From positions 1 to 64,000 of the forward strand of contig WYBM01000012.1 of NCBI GenBank assembly GCA_011525915.1: a DNA stretch of 64,000 nucleotides, in the 5' to 3' direction. Numbering within the stretch: the stretch's first letter is position 1; each line of letters opens with the position of its first letter. Source of the DNA: Ardenticatenaceae bacterium (GTDB lineage: Bacteria > Chloroflexota > Anaerolineae > Promineifilales > Promineifilaceae). The notes under the pieces are model-generated. The model saw nothing but the letters and a program-made list of their open reading frames with translations, had not been told where the DNA came from and did no database searches. This document shows positions 8,394-16,959 of this stretch, in pieces. The translations under genes and the position numbers were made by a program.

Positions 8394-9235
8394 TCAGTCG
8401 CCTTTTCCAGAACATAATAACAACTGGCCTGAGTATACAGCAAATCGGTAGCACTGTAACCCTGGCGAAACAGGGCTACAAACAGCTGCCGTGTATGCAG
8501 CCGCCAGGCCAGCGCTAGTTCCGGATCTGCCGCTTTCAGGGCGCGAATGCTGGCCGGAACCTGCACCAGCAATCGACGGCTGTCAAAGGCCGCCACCTCT
8601 GCTGCCGGGCGCAGCCAGGGCTCACCGCGGGCCGGGTTCACCACCGGCACACCATCGGCCTGCAGCGCTGAAAAGGTTAGTGGTGAGCCGGTTTGTAAAC
8701 GGTCACTGACGTGCTGGCTGTCTAACCACCAATCTATCTGGAAGCGATCCGTAGGCAGCCCGGCGTTAATACCAGCGGCCGTGCCGTACAGATTAACAAA
8801 ATACGTACGGCACACTGCGCCCAGTTTGTGCAGGTTTAAATTACCGTTTTTTGTTTCCAGCGGATCAAACGTCCAGGTGGCGTGGTCAATGCCGCGGGCC
8901 AGCAGGTGCTCACGTTGGGCCAGTTTCAACTGGTAGCCAATGTTGGCGCTCTGGTATTCAGGCAGGACACCCAGTTGTTCAGAGCAGAATTTGACACGGC
9001 CGTTGGCTGCTGGCCCGTCTGCTGTCAACCCAATAAACCCTACGGAAAAGCCCACCAACTGGCCATCTAACCACGCCCCCAGCAGCAGGCCCCCATTTTG
9101 CTGAAAGGTGATCATCAAATGAGCGGGAATCACTTCATGATGATCAGGCAGCCCCCAGGCCACCTTTGAAATATCTTCAACGGCCCAATAGTCGGCCGGT
9201 TCTGTAACGAGTTTGATTTCCAGTGTCATAAGCAT
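8390..9235 (-). CDS. Predicted GNAT-fold acetyltransferase, COG3375 type
   Basis: This 281-residue protein has a GNAT-like N-terminal half: LLLGAWLDGQLVGFSVGF as the central beta strands, then LGVLPEYQSANIGYQLKLAQREHL, which corresponds to the acetyl-CoA pyrophosphate loop. The following ATWTFDPLETKNGNLNLHKLG and DRFQIDWWL match the pattern of the COG3375 group. The C-terminal 100 residues are less conserved. It is coupled to the M19 dipeptidase gene by a 4-bp overlap. An acyl transfer to an amino-acid or peptide product of the dipeptidase is possible but unproven. Confidence 0.7.
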   Translation of the reverse strand: MLMTLEIKLVTEPADYWAVEDISKVAWGLPDHHEVIPAHLMITFQQNGGLLLGAWLDGQLVGFSVGFIGLTADGPAANGRVKFCSEQLGVLPEYQSANIGYQLKLAQREHLLARGIDHATWTFDPLETKNGNLNLHKLGAVCRTYFVNLYGTAAGINAGLPTDRFQIDWWLDSQHVSDRLQTGSPLTFSALQADGVPVVNPARGEPWLRPAAEVAAFDSRRLLVQVPASIRALKAADPELALAWRLHTRQLFVALFRQGYSATDLLYTQASCYYVLEKATE

Positions 9236-9262
9236 ATAAACAAGATTCAGAGATCAACGCTT

Positions 9263-9300
9263 AGGGTTCGTGCAAAAATAACTCTGGGCTTTTACCAAGT
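9263..9300 (-). repeat. 37-nt dispersed intergenic repeat, copy 1
   Basis: Read on the minus strand, this stretch runs ACTTGGTAAAAGCCC, then AGAGTTATTTTTGCACGAACCC. The same 37 nt occurs on the plus strand at 48687-48723 with a single mismatch (position 9284). Here it lies just upstream of the GNAT start and is followed on the right by GGTAAACCGCC, which resembles the GCGGTTTACC hairpins at 27.7 and 38.1 kb. Confidence 0.75.
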
Positions 9301-9333
9301 TAGGTAAACCGCCACTCGCTGCGCTCCCCTCAC

Positions 9334-10530
9334 TTAATCGCCAATCCAATTTTTTAGCCATGCTTCCAAATCCTCTGGCTTGTTGGCCACAACAGGCGTA
9401 AAACGAGCACCAGGGTAATGTTGTTGGAACCAAGAAGCCGTCAGCACCTCTGGCCAATGATGAGGGTTCACCGCCAGCACATAGCGCGCTTCCAGGTCAC
9501 CAATGCCGGCGTCATCAGCAGAAAAGCCGATGGTGAAACGGCCGTCATACCCACCCTTCGCCGCCGCCATCAGCCACTTCATATCGGCCGTAGGCGGCAG
9601 CAGCACGTAGACGCGACGGTAATTAAAGCGTGATTTATCGCTGGGTACAAGCTGCACGTCATGGGCCACTTGTAACAGCCGCAGTGAGAGCAGCCGCGCC
9701 CCTTTGTCACCGGCAAAACGCACTTCATACAGGCCATCCTGGTCCGTTTTGAACTCATAACGCCATAGGTGGCGGTCTACGTCCAGCGTCTTGCCACGGG
9801 GGATGACGGTAGTAAGTTTATTATCTGGCCGAGTGACCAACAGCTCTATGTACTGGTGATCACGAGCAGACGAGATGACGGCCGTTACTGTCTCTCCCGG
9901 TTTTGGCCGCTCCGGTTCCAGGGCAATATGTGTATCGCCCGTACCTACAATATTCACGCTGCGCTTGTGCCGCCCCACCGGGCGCAGTTCCGCCTGCCGC
10001 CAGAACACCGCCTGCTGCCGTTTGGGCAGCGACGGGGCCGATTTTAAATAGACGGTGATGATGGGCGCTTCGGCCGTAGCTTCCAGGTGCAGGGTCTCCC
10101 AATGGCTGAGCGGGTTGGCCCGGGCGCTCCACACAATAAGGGGACTGGTGGGGTCCAGGCCACCGGTGGGGTCAATACCAATTTGCAGGTTGACGTCGCT
10201 GGCTTCAAGCTGGCTGGCCGGGGCGGTGTCTTCGCTGGACCAGGCCTGACCTTCTACCGCCAGTTCATAGACATTGCCCGCCGCCGAGGGCACCTGCTGC
10301 CACAAACCGCCCACATGGGTGCCAAAAGGTGTGCTGATCTGCTGTGTCAGCACATCATCCAGGGTAATGGGGCTGAAGACAGGTTGACGGTTTTTCCAGC
10401 CAGGATCATCGGCCGCCGGTTCCAGCCACCAGGGTGACCAACCCACGGCCGTGATCAATTGATTGTGATCTCGGTACGGATGAAACGGTTTCCCCACCGC
10501 TCCGTTGAGTAAGATACGTGTTTGTGCCAT
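9334..10530 (-). CDS. Unrecognised beta-rich protein, 398 residues
   Basis: No signal peptide or transmembrane helix. The middle and C-terminal parts look like beta-sandwich domains: residues about 205-300 (PKPGETVTAVISSARDHQYIELLVTRPDNK ... LYEVRFAGDKG) resemble an Ig-like or carbohydrate/peptidase accessory domain that presents a force-bearing strand pattern. The last 90 residues (GRFTIGFSADDAGIGDLEARYVLAVNPHHWPEVL) resemble the GH25 or rolling TIM-barrel-like pattern of a Chloroflexota hypothetical family, but I cannot name it. It sits between radC and the GNAT/dipeptidase pair, all minus strand. Function unknown. Confidence 0.6.
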   Translation of the reverse strand: MAQTRILLNGAVGKPFHPYRDHNQLITAVGWSPWWLEPAADDPGWKNRQPVFSPITLDDVLTQQISTPFGTHVGGLWQQVPSAAGNVYELAVEGQAWSSEDTAPASQLEASDVNLQIGIDPTGGLDPTSPLIVWSARANPLSHWETLHLEATAEAPIITVYLKSAPSLPKRQQAVFWRQAELRPVGRHKRSVNIVGTGDTHIALEPERPKPGETVTAVISSARDHQYIELLVTRPDNKLTTVIPRGKTLDVDRHLWRYEFKTDQDGLYEVRFAGDKGARLLSLRLLQVAHDVQLVPSDKSRFNYRRVYVLLPPTADMKWLMAAAKGGYDGRFTIGFSADDAGIGDLEARYVLAVNPHHWPEVLTASWFQQHYPGARFTPVVANKPEDLEAWLKNWIGD

Positions 10531-10556
10531 TGTTGCCGATTACCTCACACCCTGCT

Positions 10557-10582
10557 GGATACTGGCAACTAAATACTGAATA
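10557..10582. repeat. Short CAGT/ACTGA-type intergenic repeat fragment
   Basis: The gap between radC and the beta-rich gene holds GATACTGGCAACTAAATACT followed by GAATACTAATC. The word ACTGAATACT recurs in longer intergenic elements at 48.6 and 55.6 kb, and related ACTGAAAACT words at 59.2 kb. This copy is short and degenerate. Confidence 0.4.
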
Positions 10583-11305
10583 CTAATCAAAACCAAGCCC
10601 CCGCTCCTTTAATGATACGTAACGCTGATGGCCGATAATAATATGGTCTAACACCTGAATGTCCATCAGCTTACCTGCCTGCGCCAACTGCCGCGTCACT
10701 TGAATATCCTCTGGTGAGGGCGAAGGGTCTCCAGACGGATGGTTGTGGGCCACAATAAAAGCCGCAGCGTTTTCCTTGAGGGCCGCCCGAAACAATTCAC
10801 CAATACGGACGACGGAGCTGTTCAGGCTGCCTACATAAATGGTAGGGGTACTCAGCACCCGGTTGCGTGTGTCTAGCAATACCAGTTTAAGATGTTCTTT
10901 CTCCAGAAACATCATCTCTGACATAAGCAGGTTGGCCGCGTCAGCCGGGGTGGTGACACACGGCCGTTCTTGAGGAGCAAAGGCTGTCAAACGACGGCCA
11001 ATCTCCAGGGCGGCTTTAATTTCAATGGCTTTGGCTTCACCAATACCGTTGACGGTTTTCAGCTCGGCCACGGAAGCCCGTGCCAGGCCTGGCAGGTCTT
11101 GAAATTGGGCCAGCAGCCGCTCAGCCAGGCGCAAGACACTTTCACCCTTAATACCCGTGCGCAGGATGATAGCCAGAAGTTCGGCCGTAGACACAGCCAT
11201 CGGCCCTACTTGCAACAGCCGTTCGCGCGGCCGTTCTTGTGAGGCCATGTTACGGATGAGAGGGGTATAAACGATCTGCGGCTCTTCTCCGTTGGCCTGG
11301 CTCAC
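10583..11305 (-). CDS. radC: RadC family JAMM/MPN protein
   Basis: This 240-residue protein has an N-terminal helix-hairpin-helix-like part ([22 protein letters not shown], residues 82-103) and a C-terminal JAMM metalloprotease-like domain. The metal motif HNHPSG...PSPED is complete, with H187, H189 and D200. RadC was once thought to act in recombinational repair; its real activity is unsettled. The start overlaps the stop of the 63-residue acidic protein by 4 bp, so the pair is coupled. Length and motif are standard. Confidence 0.92.
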   Translation of the reverse strand: MSQANGEEPQIVYTPLIRNMASQERPRERLLQVGPMAVSTAELLAIILRTGIKGESVLRLAERLLAQFQDLPGLARASVAELKTVNGIGEAKAIEIKAALEIGRRLTAFAPQERPCVTTPADAANLLMSEMMFLEKEHLKLVLLDTRNRVLSTPTIYVGSLNSSVVRIGELFRAALKENAAAFIVAHNHPSGDPSPSPEDIQVTRQLAQAGKLMDIQVLDHIIIGHQRYVSLKERGLGFD

Positions 11306-11493
11306 CGTGGTGATATCCCTTTCATCAGGACAATTAGTTCTTCAAATTCTTCGGCGGCCAGGTGTAGGGTAATGCTGCCCAGTTCAACATGGTACAGAAA
11401 GCCGTCATCGTCCGGGCTGCGCCACACAGCAAAATTTTCTGTTTCCGATAATATGTCCAGGTCAAATTCTTCTTTTTCTTTTTTGTTCATCAT
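11302..11493 (-). CDS. Small acidic hypothetical protein coupled to radC
   Basis: The start is fixed by a strong AGGAG at 11502-11506 (minus strand), 8 nt before tandem ATGs at 11493; an upstream in-frame start would add 13 residues without a site. The 63-residue product is acidic ([20 protein letters not shown]) with a beta-hairpin-like centre ([22 protein letters not shown]). It overlaps radC by 4 bp and follows the AI-2E transporter by about 40 bp. I do not recognise the family; the fold looks like a small single-domain regulatory or structural protein. Confidence 0.6.
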   Translation of the reverse strand: MMNKKEKEEFDLDILSETENFAVWRSPDDDGFLYHVELGSITLHLAAEEFEELIVLMKGISPR

Positions 11494-11535
11494 TGCACCT
11501 TCTCCTTTGTTGGTAGAATTGTTGCCTTCCAATGC

Positions 11536-12798
11536 CTATTCATGATGTTGGGCTGCCGTCCGCGCAGAATCCCTGGCACTGTTTACTTCTTCGGCCGTTT
11601 CTGTCCTTTTTTCTGGTAATAAGGGCAGCTTGGGAATAACGGCCGTTTCTACTGGCTCTAATACCTCATGCCCTTTAGTAAACGGGGGGGTATCATTCAG
11701 TTTGCAATAAATATACCGTAGAATGAGCCGGATGGTAGCCAGTGACGGGGCCGCTAACAAAATGCCTACCACGCCAGCGATACTGGCCCCAGCCACGACC
11801 CCTAACAGCACCACCAGCGGGTGCAGCTTTAAATGGTACCCAATAATACGCGGCACTAATATATAATTCTCTGCCTGGTAAATCAACGCATAAATGCCAG
11901 CCACCAGAAGCCCAAACCAAAACGGCGACATCAGATCGCCTAACCAGCTTACCTCTGACTGAAACAAAGCAATGAGTACGGCCGGTATGGCGGCCAGCAC
12001 CGGGCCAAATGTGGGGATCAGTTCCATAAACCCGGCAAAGATGGCCAGGCTGCCGGCATTAGGCAGCCCCATCACGGTGGCCGCCAGAAAGACGATCATC
12101 CCCACGACCAGGCATAATAACAATTGGCCGCGCAAAAAGGCGTTCCATGTCAGGCTGATCTGGCTGCCGAGCTGATGTATGTCATGACGGTAACTTTCAG
12201 GGGCAAGATTAAGGATGGTCGTAAATAACCGATCATGGTCCTTTACCAGATACAGCGAGATGATCAGAATCAGAATAAGCCAGCCCACTGTGGCAATTGT
12301 CACGGTGGCCACACTGCTGAAAATAGTCAGCGTCCGCCCGCCTAACGTTTGTACAATGTTTACCAGATTGGTGCTCAGCGAAGCAAACACCTGGTCAAAT
12401 GGCAGCTCATCAATCGGAATTTCATACCCTTCCACCAACACAATGGGCTCGTTGAAGAATGGGCCAATTTGCGCCAGGTAACGAGGCATGTTACTGATAA
12501 AAATGCTGCTCTGGCTCACCAGCGGGGGAATGGCTATTACCGGAATAGAAATGATCAGCACAACCAGCGCCAGGTAAATAAGCAAAATAATCAAGGTGCG
12601 CGGCAGGGGCACATACTGGTCCAGCAGCTTCACCAACGGCTCGATCAGGTAGGCCAGCATGGTAGCCAGGCTCAGAGGCAGCAGCAAAATGCGAATACGA
12701 AATAACAACAACAAGGCCAGCACCAACAGGATCATAACAACCGTGCGTTTACCGCTGGCGCTCCACAGAGGCGAATCGGGGATCGTAGGCAAAGTCAT
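11536..12798 (-). CDS. AI-2E family transporter (PerM/YdiK type)
   Basis: This 420-residue integral membrane protein of the AI-2E exporter family has hydrophobic segments at the N-terminus (two closely spaced, then one pair) and a cluster in the C-terminal half. The family's conserved regions are visible: YLIEPLVKLLDQ after the first helices, a long extracytoplasmic stretch (residues 80-150), LRGQLLLCLVVGMIVFLAATVMGLPNAG, and EFIPTFGP-like ELIPTFGPVLAAIPAVLIAL. The charged tail after residue 370 is cytoplasmic. Family members include autoinducer-2 and Na+/H+ exporters, so the substrate cannot be given. Confidence 0.85.
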   Translation of the reverse strand: MTLPTIPDSPLWSASGKRTVVMILLVLALLLLFRIRILLLPLSLATMLAYLIEPLVKLLDQYVPLPRTLIILLIYLALVVLIISIPVIAIPPLVSQSSIFISNMPRYLAQIGPFFNEPIVLVEGYEIPIDELPFDQVFASLSTNLVNIVQTLGGRTLTIFSSVATVTIATVGWLILILIISLYLVKDHDRLFTTILNLAPESYRHDIHQLGSQISLTWNAFLRGQLLLCLVVGMIVFLAATVMGLPNAGSLAIFAGFMELIPTFGPVLAAIPAVLIALFQSEVSWLGDLMSPFWFGLLVAGIYALIYQAENYILVPRIIGYHLKLHPLVVLLGVVAGASIAGVVGILLAAPSLATIRLILRYIYCKLNDTPPFTKGHEVLEPVETAVIPKLPLLPEKRTETAEEVNSARDSARTAAQHHE

Positions 12799-12858
12799 AC
12801 CTGTATTATATCATTTTCAGGGGAGTTTATCGCTTCACCCATTGTTTGAGGCAGGGCT

Positions 12859-13122
12859 TTATTGAACTACGTGAGTGACAGCCGGCAAGTACACGCCGCC
12901 AACGTTAAGGCCACTTGGCCCCACAGCACCCTCCAGATCATATAGTTCAGCCCCAGACGCCAGAACCGGATAGTCGTCCGCTGTCCAGTCATCGGTATTG
13001 CGCTCATGGGCTTTTGGTTTGTCTAAGTTAGGGGATTTCCCCTGTTCGTTTAAGGGAAATCCAATAATGGATTTAGGGGAAGATGGGTTTCGCATTAAGG
13101 TGTATTGAGGTAAAAAAGGCAA
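12859..13122 (-). pseudogene. Doubtful 87-codon frame, possibly a gene remnant
   Basis: The frame encodes an acidic, Gly/Val-rich C-terminal part (DDWTADDYPVLASGAELYDL) that looks protein-like. Its first 35 codons run through hairpin-rich sequence (13025-13085: GGGGATTTCCCC and AAATCC-AATAAT-GGATTT inverted repeats) and look non-coding. No ribosome site supports the start. It may be the 3' end of a lost gene joined to a repeat. Confidence 0.3.
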
Positions 13123-13483
13123 GTTTCAATTTCAAGTTTAACCTCATCAGCCTTTAAACAAGGCAGGGAATTTTCGTCCCGGCAAGTCGAATAAACATTA
13201 TCCCATTACAAATCGTTGTAATGGGTAACAAATACTACAATTTACCCAAAACCATTCCAACTAGATTTTTACTGCTTATAACATATATAAACATTATAAC
13301 GTTAGCAAAGAAAAAGCTGTGCTGTGACATTAGGCTTTTTTTAAACAGATAGTTGATATATCAATCACTCTTGATGGCACGGTCGTCTGTATGACAGAAG
13401 ACAAGGTGTAACAGCTTTGCCTGCCTGTCTATTTAGTGATGTGCTGCTGCTGGCTTCTTCAGCTTAAAAACCAGGAGGTGCTC
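13123..13483. other. AT-rich upstream region of the GH31 gene
   Basis: This stretch is clearly more AT-rich than its surroundings. It holds a perfect hairpin (13202-13225) and a weak AAAAAGC / GCTTTTTTT stem near 13312-13340 that could act as a terminator or attenuator. I see no gene. It also lies within a 3.3-kb interval (about 11.6-15.0 kb) that lacks the ACGGCCGT octamer common elsewhere. Confidence 0.4.
13202..13225. promoter_or_regulatory. Perfect 10-bp inverted repeat upstream of GH31
   Basis: CCCATTACAA (13202-13211) and TTGTAATGGG (13216-13225) pair perfectly around ATCG. The spacing and symmetry fit an operator bound by a dimeric repressor, for example one controlling starch or glucan genes; a structural RNA hairpin is the alternative. 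It lies 336 bp upstream of the GH31 start. Confidence 0.4.
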
Positions 13484-13510
13484 ATGAATAAACCCTTACC
13501 AGATAAGTAA
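13484..13510 (+). CDS. Possible 8-residue leader peptide before GH31
   Basis: ATG AAT AAA CCC TTA CCA GAT AAG TAA encodes MNKPLPDK. It is preceded by a full AGGAGG at 13473-13478 with 5-nt spacing. The stop is 50 nt before the GH31 start, which has its own AGGAGG. A perfect ribosome site in front of so short a frame suggests either a leader peptide or the surviving start of a lost gene. Confidence 0.4.
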   Translation: MNKPLPDK

Positions 13511-13560
13511 ACGCCATAACGACGATTCAAACAGCGAATAGTCAGGAGGAAAATCTGAAG

Positions 13561-16500
13561 ATGAAGTTACGATTAGGCATCAGACCTTTTATCTTTTGGG
13601 CCATTCTGGTACTTGTTTCGGGCCTGATTGGCACATCGCATCAAAACCTTCATGCACAGGCACAGCGCGTAAAGTACCAATCTGGCAATAACTATTTGAT
13701 TGTAGAAGCCTTAGACGATGATTTAATTCACTTTGAATTATCGGCCCAAGGCCCCGGTCCCGGCATCAACGATCCCCTTTACACAACCCCTATGGTCTAC
13801 AAAACCAATTATGCTGGCCCCAGTACATTTAGCCAAAACGGCGGCACCATTGAAACGGCCGATATTAAAGTAGAGGTTAACACCAGTTCACTCTGTGTCA
13901 CCATCACCGATAAAACAAAAAATGTGGTCTTAAGTACACAGTGTCCGTTGAATCTGGCTAACACCTGGAAAGGCTTGACCTTAACCCCTGAAGGTATGCA
14001 AAATGTTTATGGCCTGGGGGAGCAATTTATCGGCACCAACGCTGCTGATGGCGATTGGGTGGGGCGACAGCGAACTCCAGGCAATAACTATGGCAATGCC
14101 ATGACTGGCTACAATGGTGGTGCCACCGGCAATGCTCAGTTCCCGGTGATGTATGCTGTGGGGGCTAATAACACCAACTATGCTCTTTTCCTAGACCAGG
14201 TTTACAAACAAGCGTGGAATTTCCAAGGCACTCCATGGCGGGTAGAAACGTGGGGAGACCAAATTCGCTGGTATGTGATGACTGGCCCCAATTTGCCGGA
14301 CTTACGGCAAGATTATTTGGAACTGACAGGTCGTCCACCTGTGCCGCCCATAAAAGCCTTTGGCTTGTGGGTGTCTGAATATGGTTACGACAACTGGTCT
14401 GAACTGGATAGCAAGTTGACTTCTTTGCGCAACAACAGCTTCCCCATTGATGGTTTTGTGTTGGACTTACAATGGTTTGGTGGCATTACAGCCGGTTCTG
14501 ACAATACCCAAATGGGTTCGTTGACCTGGGATACGAGCAATTTTCCAAACCCATCTGGAAAAATAGCGGCGCTGGAACATGATGAAGGTGTCGGCATTAT
14601 GGTTATTGAAGAGTCCTACATTGGCAAAGGGCTTGCCGAGCACCAAGACCTTGAAAACCGGGGCTACCTGGTTAGAAATTGCAATGGTTGTTCTCCTGTC
14701 TACCTGACTGGAAACAGCTGGTGGGGCAAAGGCGGGTATATGGATTGGACCAATGATGCCGCCGGTGATTATTGGCATGATACCAAGCGCCAGGCATTGA
14801 TTAACGATGGGGTTATCGGGCACTGGACTGACCTGGGTGAGCCGGAAATGTTTGACAGCAGCGCCTGGTACAACGGGCTGCCCGGATTAAACAAACACGA
14901 ACATGCAGATGTTCATAATATCTACAACTTCAAATGGAGTGAAAGCATCTTCGATGGTTATCAGCGTCATAATGTCACCCAACGGCCGTTTATGGTGTCT
15001 CGTTCAGGGACATCTGGTTCACAACGGTTAGGGGTTAGTATGTGGTCTGGTGACATTGGCTCTAATCTGAGCAGCCTGGCAACCCATCAAAATACACAGA
15101 TGCATATGTCCATGTCTGGCGTAGACTACTATGGGGCTGATATTGGTGGTTTCCATCGCGGTGGGTTAGATGGTGATTTAAATGAAATGTACACACGATG
15201 GTTTGCCAATGGCGCTGCCTTTGACGTGCCCATCCGCCCCCACACCGAGAATCTGTGTAACTGTAAACAAACGGCCCCCGACCAAATTGGTCATATGGAC
15301 AGCAATCGGGACAATCTCCGTCAACGGTACGAATTAACGCCTTATTACTACTCCTTAGCTCACCGTGCCTATCTCTATGGCGAACCGGTTGTGCCACCTT
15401 TAGTTTTTTACTACCAAAATGACGGTAATGTCCGAGAAATGGGGAATCAAAAACTCATCGGGCGCAGTTTGCTGGTGGGTATTGTCACCAGCTATAACCA
15501 AACGCAGCGTGATATATATTTACCCAGCGGCACATGGATTGATTACTTCACCAACCAGTGGCATCAAAGCTCCGGACAAACCATTAACAACGTCCCGGTC
15601 TACCGTAACAACCTCTTCAAACTGCCCATGTTTGTCCACGCTGGTGCCATCATCCCCAAAATGCATGTGGATGACAATACGATGAATCTGATGGGCAAAC
15701 GAACTGACAGTTCTACGCGAGATGAGCTTATCATTGCCGTTTACGCGGATGCGGCCGCCAGCAGTTTCACCCTTTATGAAGATGATGGCCAGAGCATCGC
15801 TTACCAAAGTGGCGCTGTGCGCACCACGGAACTTTCACAGCAGCTCTCAGGCACGTCAGCCACCGTTACCATTGCCGCCGCTTCTGGAACTTACACTGGG
15901 GCCAATGCCAGTCGGAATAATGTCGTTGAATTGGTGGTGAATGATGCTGCAGCTACGGCCGTGACCCTTAATGGCACCGGTTTGACCCCACATGGTTCTC
16001 AAGCCAGCTTTGACGCCGCCAGCAGTGGTTGGTTTAATGCCGGGAACAATCTCATTTTGGCCAAATCTGGCAACGCGGCCGTTGCCTCTGCCAAAACGTT
16101 CGTATTCACCTTAACCAATGGCCCAGCCCCTACCGCAACGCCAGGTGGGCCAACCCATACACCGGCTCCCACCACAACCCCCGGTGGTACAGTTTCCATG
16201 AACTTCGTTTGTTACAATGGCACCACGCAGTGGGGTGAAAGTGTCTATGTTGTTGGTAACATGGCTCAGCTAGGTAATTGGAATGCCAACAGCGGTATCA
16301 AGCTTGATCCTAACAACTATCCCACCTGGGACGGGGTAATCAGCAATTTGCCACCCAACACAAGCTTTGAGTGGAAATGTATCAAGCGGTTGGAATCAGG
16401 AGGCAATGCCACGCAGTGGCAAAACGGGAGCAACAACTCAGCCACCACGCTAAATGCAGGGCAAGGAAACACCACCGGTGATTTTAATGGCGGTTCCGGC

Positions 16501-16899
16501 CCTACGTTGACCCCAACCAGCGGCCCCACCAGTACGCCAACGACAGCGGCAACGGCAACCCCACCGCCGACGGCTACCCCGACACCAGGCTCCCAACCTG
16601 TTTCTATGGAATTTGTCTGCAACAACGGCCATACCCAGTGGGGCGAAAGTGTCTATGTGGTAGGTAACATTTCGCAGTTGGGGAACTGGAACAGCAACAA
16701 TGCCGTCAAACTTGATCCCCATAATTACCCAACCTGGCGGGGCACGATCACAAATCTGCCCCCCAACACTACCATTGAATGGAAATGCATCAAGCGCTGG
16801 GAATCAGGGGGTAATGCCAATCAGTGGGAACCAGGGGCTAACAACATCTTTACCAGCCCGGCTTCTGGTCACGGCGGCATAACCACGGGTGATTTTTAG
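13561..16899 (+). CDS. Secreted GH31 alpha-glycosidase with two CBM20 starch-binding domains
   Basis: An N-terminal signal peptide (about 1-31, cleavage near LHAQA) sends this 1112-residue enzyme outside the cell. The GH31 catalytic barrel spans roughly residues 130-700. The nucleophile is D424 in HWTDLGEPEM and the likely acid/base is D498 in WSGDIGS; VLDLQWFGG near 300 is another family motif. A beta-sandwich region follows, then a Pro/Thr linker and two CBM20 domains (about 878-980 and 1013-1112). Each has the VYVVGN..QLGNWN and EWKCIKR..SGGN motifs and they are separated by a second Thr/Pro linker. CBM20 binds starch, so an alpha-glucan glucosidase or glucosyltransferase is likely; exact specificity is not readable. 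AGGAGG precedes the ATG. No transporter is adjacent. Confidence 0.9.
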   Translation: MKLRLGIRPFIFWAILVLVSGLIGTSHQNLHAQAQRVKYQSGNNYLIVEALDDDLIHFELSAQGPGPGINDPLYTTPMVYKTNYAGPSTFSQNGGTIETADIKVEVNTSSLCVTITDKTKNVVLSTQCPLNLANTWKGLTLTPEGMQNVYGLGEQFIGTNAADGDWVGRQRTPGNNYGNAMTGYNGGATGNAQFPVMYAVGANNTNYALFLDQVYKQAWNFQGTPWRVETWGDQIRWYVMTGPNLPDLRQDYLELTGRPPVPPIKAFGLWVSEYGYDNWSELDSKLTSLRNNSFPIDGFVLDLQWFGGITAGSDNTQMGSLTWDTSNFPNPSGKIAALEHDEGVGIMVIEESYIGKGLAEHQDLENRGYLVRNCNGCSPVYLTGNSWWGKGGYMDWTNDAAGDYWHDTKRQALINDGVIGHWTDLGEPEMFDSSAWYNGLPGLNKHEHADVHNIYNFKWSESIFDGYQRHNVTQRPFMVSRSGTSGSQRLGVSMWSGDIGSNLSSLATHQNTQMHMSMSGVDYYGADIGGFHRGGLDGDLNEMYTRWFANGAAFDVPIRPHTENLCNCKQTAPDQIGHMDSNRDNLRQRYELTPYYYSLAHRAYLYGEPVVPPLVFYYQNDGNVREMGNQKLIGRSLLVGIVTSYNQTQRDIYLPSGTWIDYFTNQWHQSSGQTINNVPVYRNNLFKLPMFVHAGAIIPKMHVDDNTMNLMGKRTDSSTRDELIIAVYADAAASSFTLYEDDGQSIAYQSGAVRTTELSQQLSGTSATVTIAAASGTYTGANASRNNVVELVVNDAAATAVTLNGTGLTPHGSQASFDAASSGWFNAGNNLILAKSGNAAVASAKTFVFTLTNGPAPTATPGGPTHTPAPTTTPGGTVSMNFVCYNGTTQWGESVYVVGNMAQLGNWNANSGIKLDPNNYPTWDGVISNLPPNTSFEWKCIKRLESGGNATQWQNGSNNSATTLNAGQGNTTGDFNGGSGPTLTPTSGPTSTPTTAATATPPPTATPTPGSQPVSMEFVCNNGHTQWGESVYVVGNISQLGNWNSNNAVKLDPHNYPTWRGTITNLPPNTTIEWKCIKRWESGGNANQWEPGANNIFTSPASGHGGITTGDF

Positions 16900-16920
16900 T
16901 TGGCGACTATTTGAGCTTAG

Positions 16921-16957
16921 AAAAAAGAGGGGCGTTTGCTTTATGTAAATACCCCTC
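16921..16957 (-). terminator. Rho-independent terminator of purB
   Basis: On the minus strand a GAGGGG (16952-16957) / CCCCTC (16927-16932) stem follows the purB stop within 3 nt. It is followed directly by six T residues (A-tract 16921-16926 on the plus strand). Loop of 19 nt. It lies tail-to-tail with the GH31 gene, whose stop is 22 bp away. Confidence 0.7.
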
Positions 16958-16959
16958 AC

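Noticed and set aside
16195..16899. Two similar 300-bp stretches in the GH31 3' part, considered as DNA repeats
   Set aside because: They are the two CBM20 domains of one protein and are in frame; a domain duplication rather than a mobile repeat.
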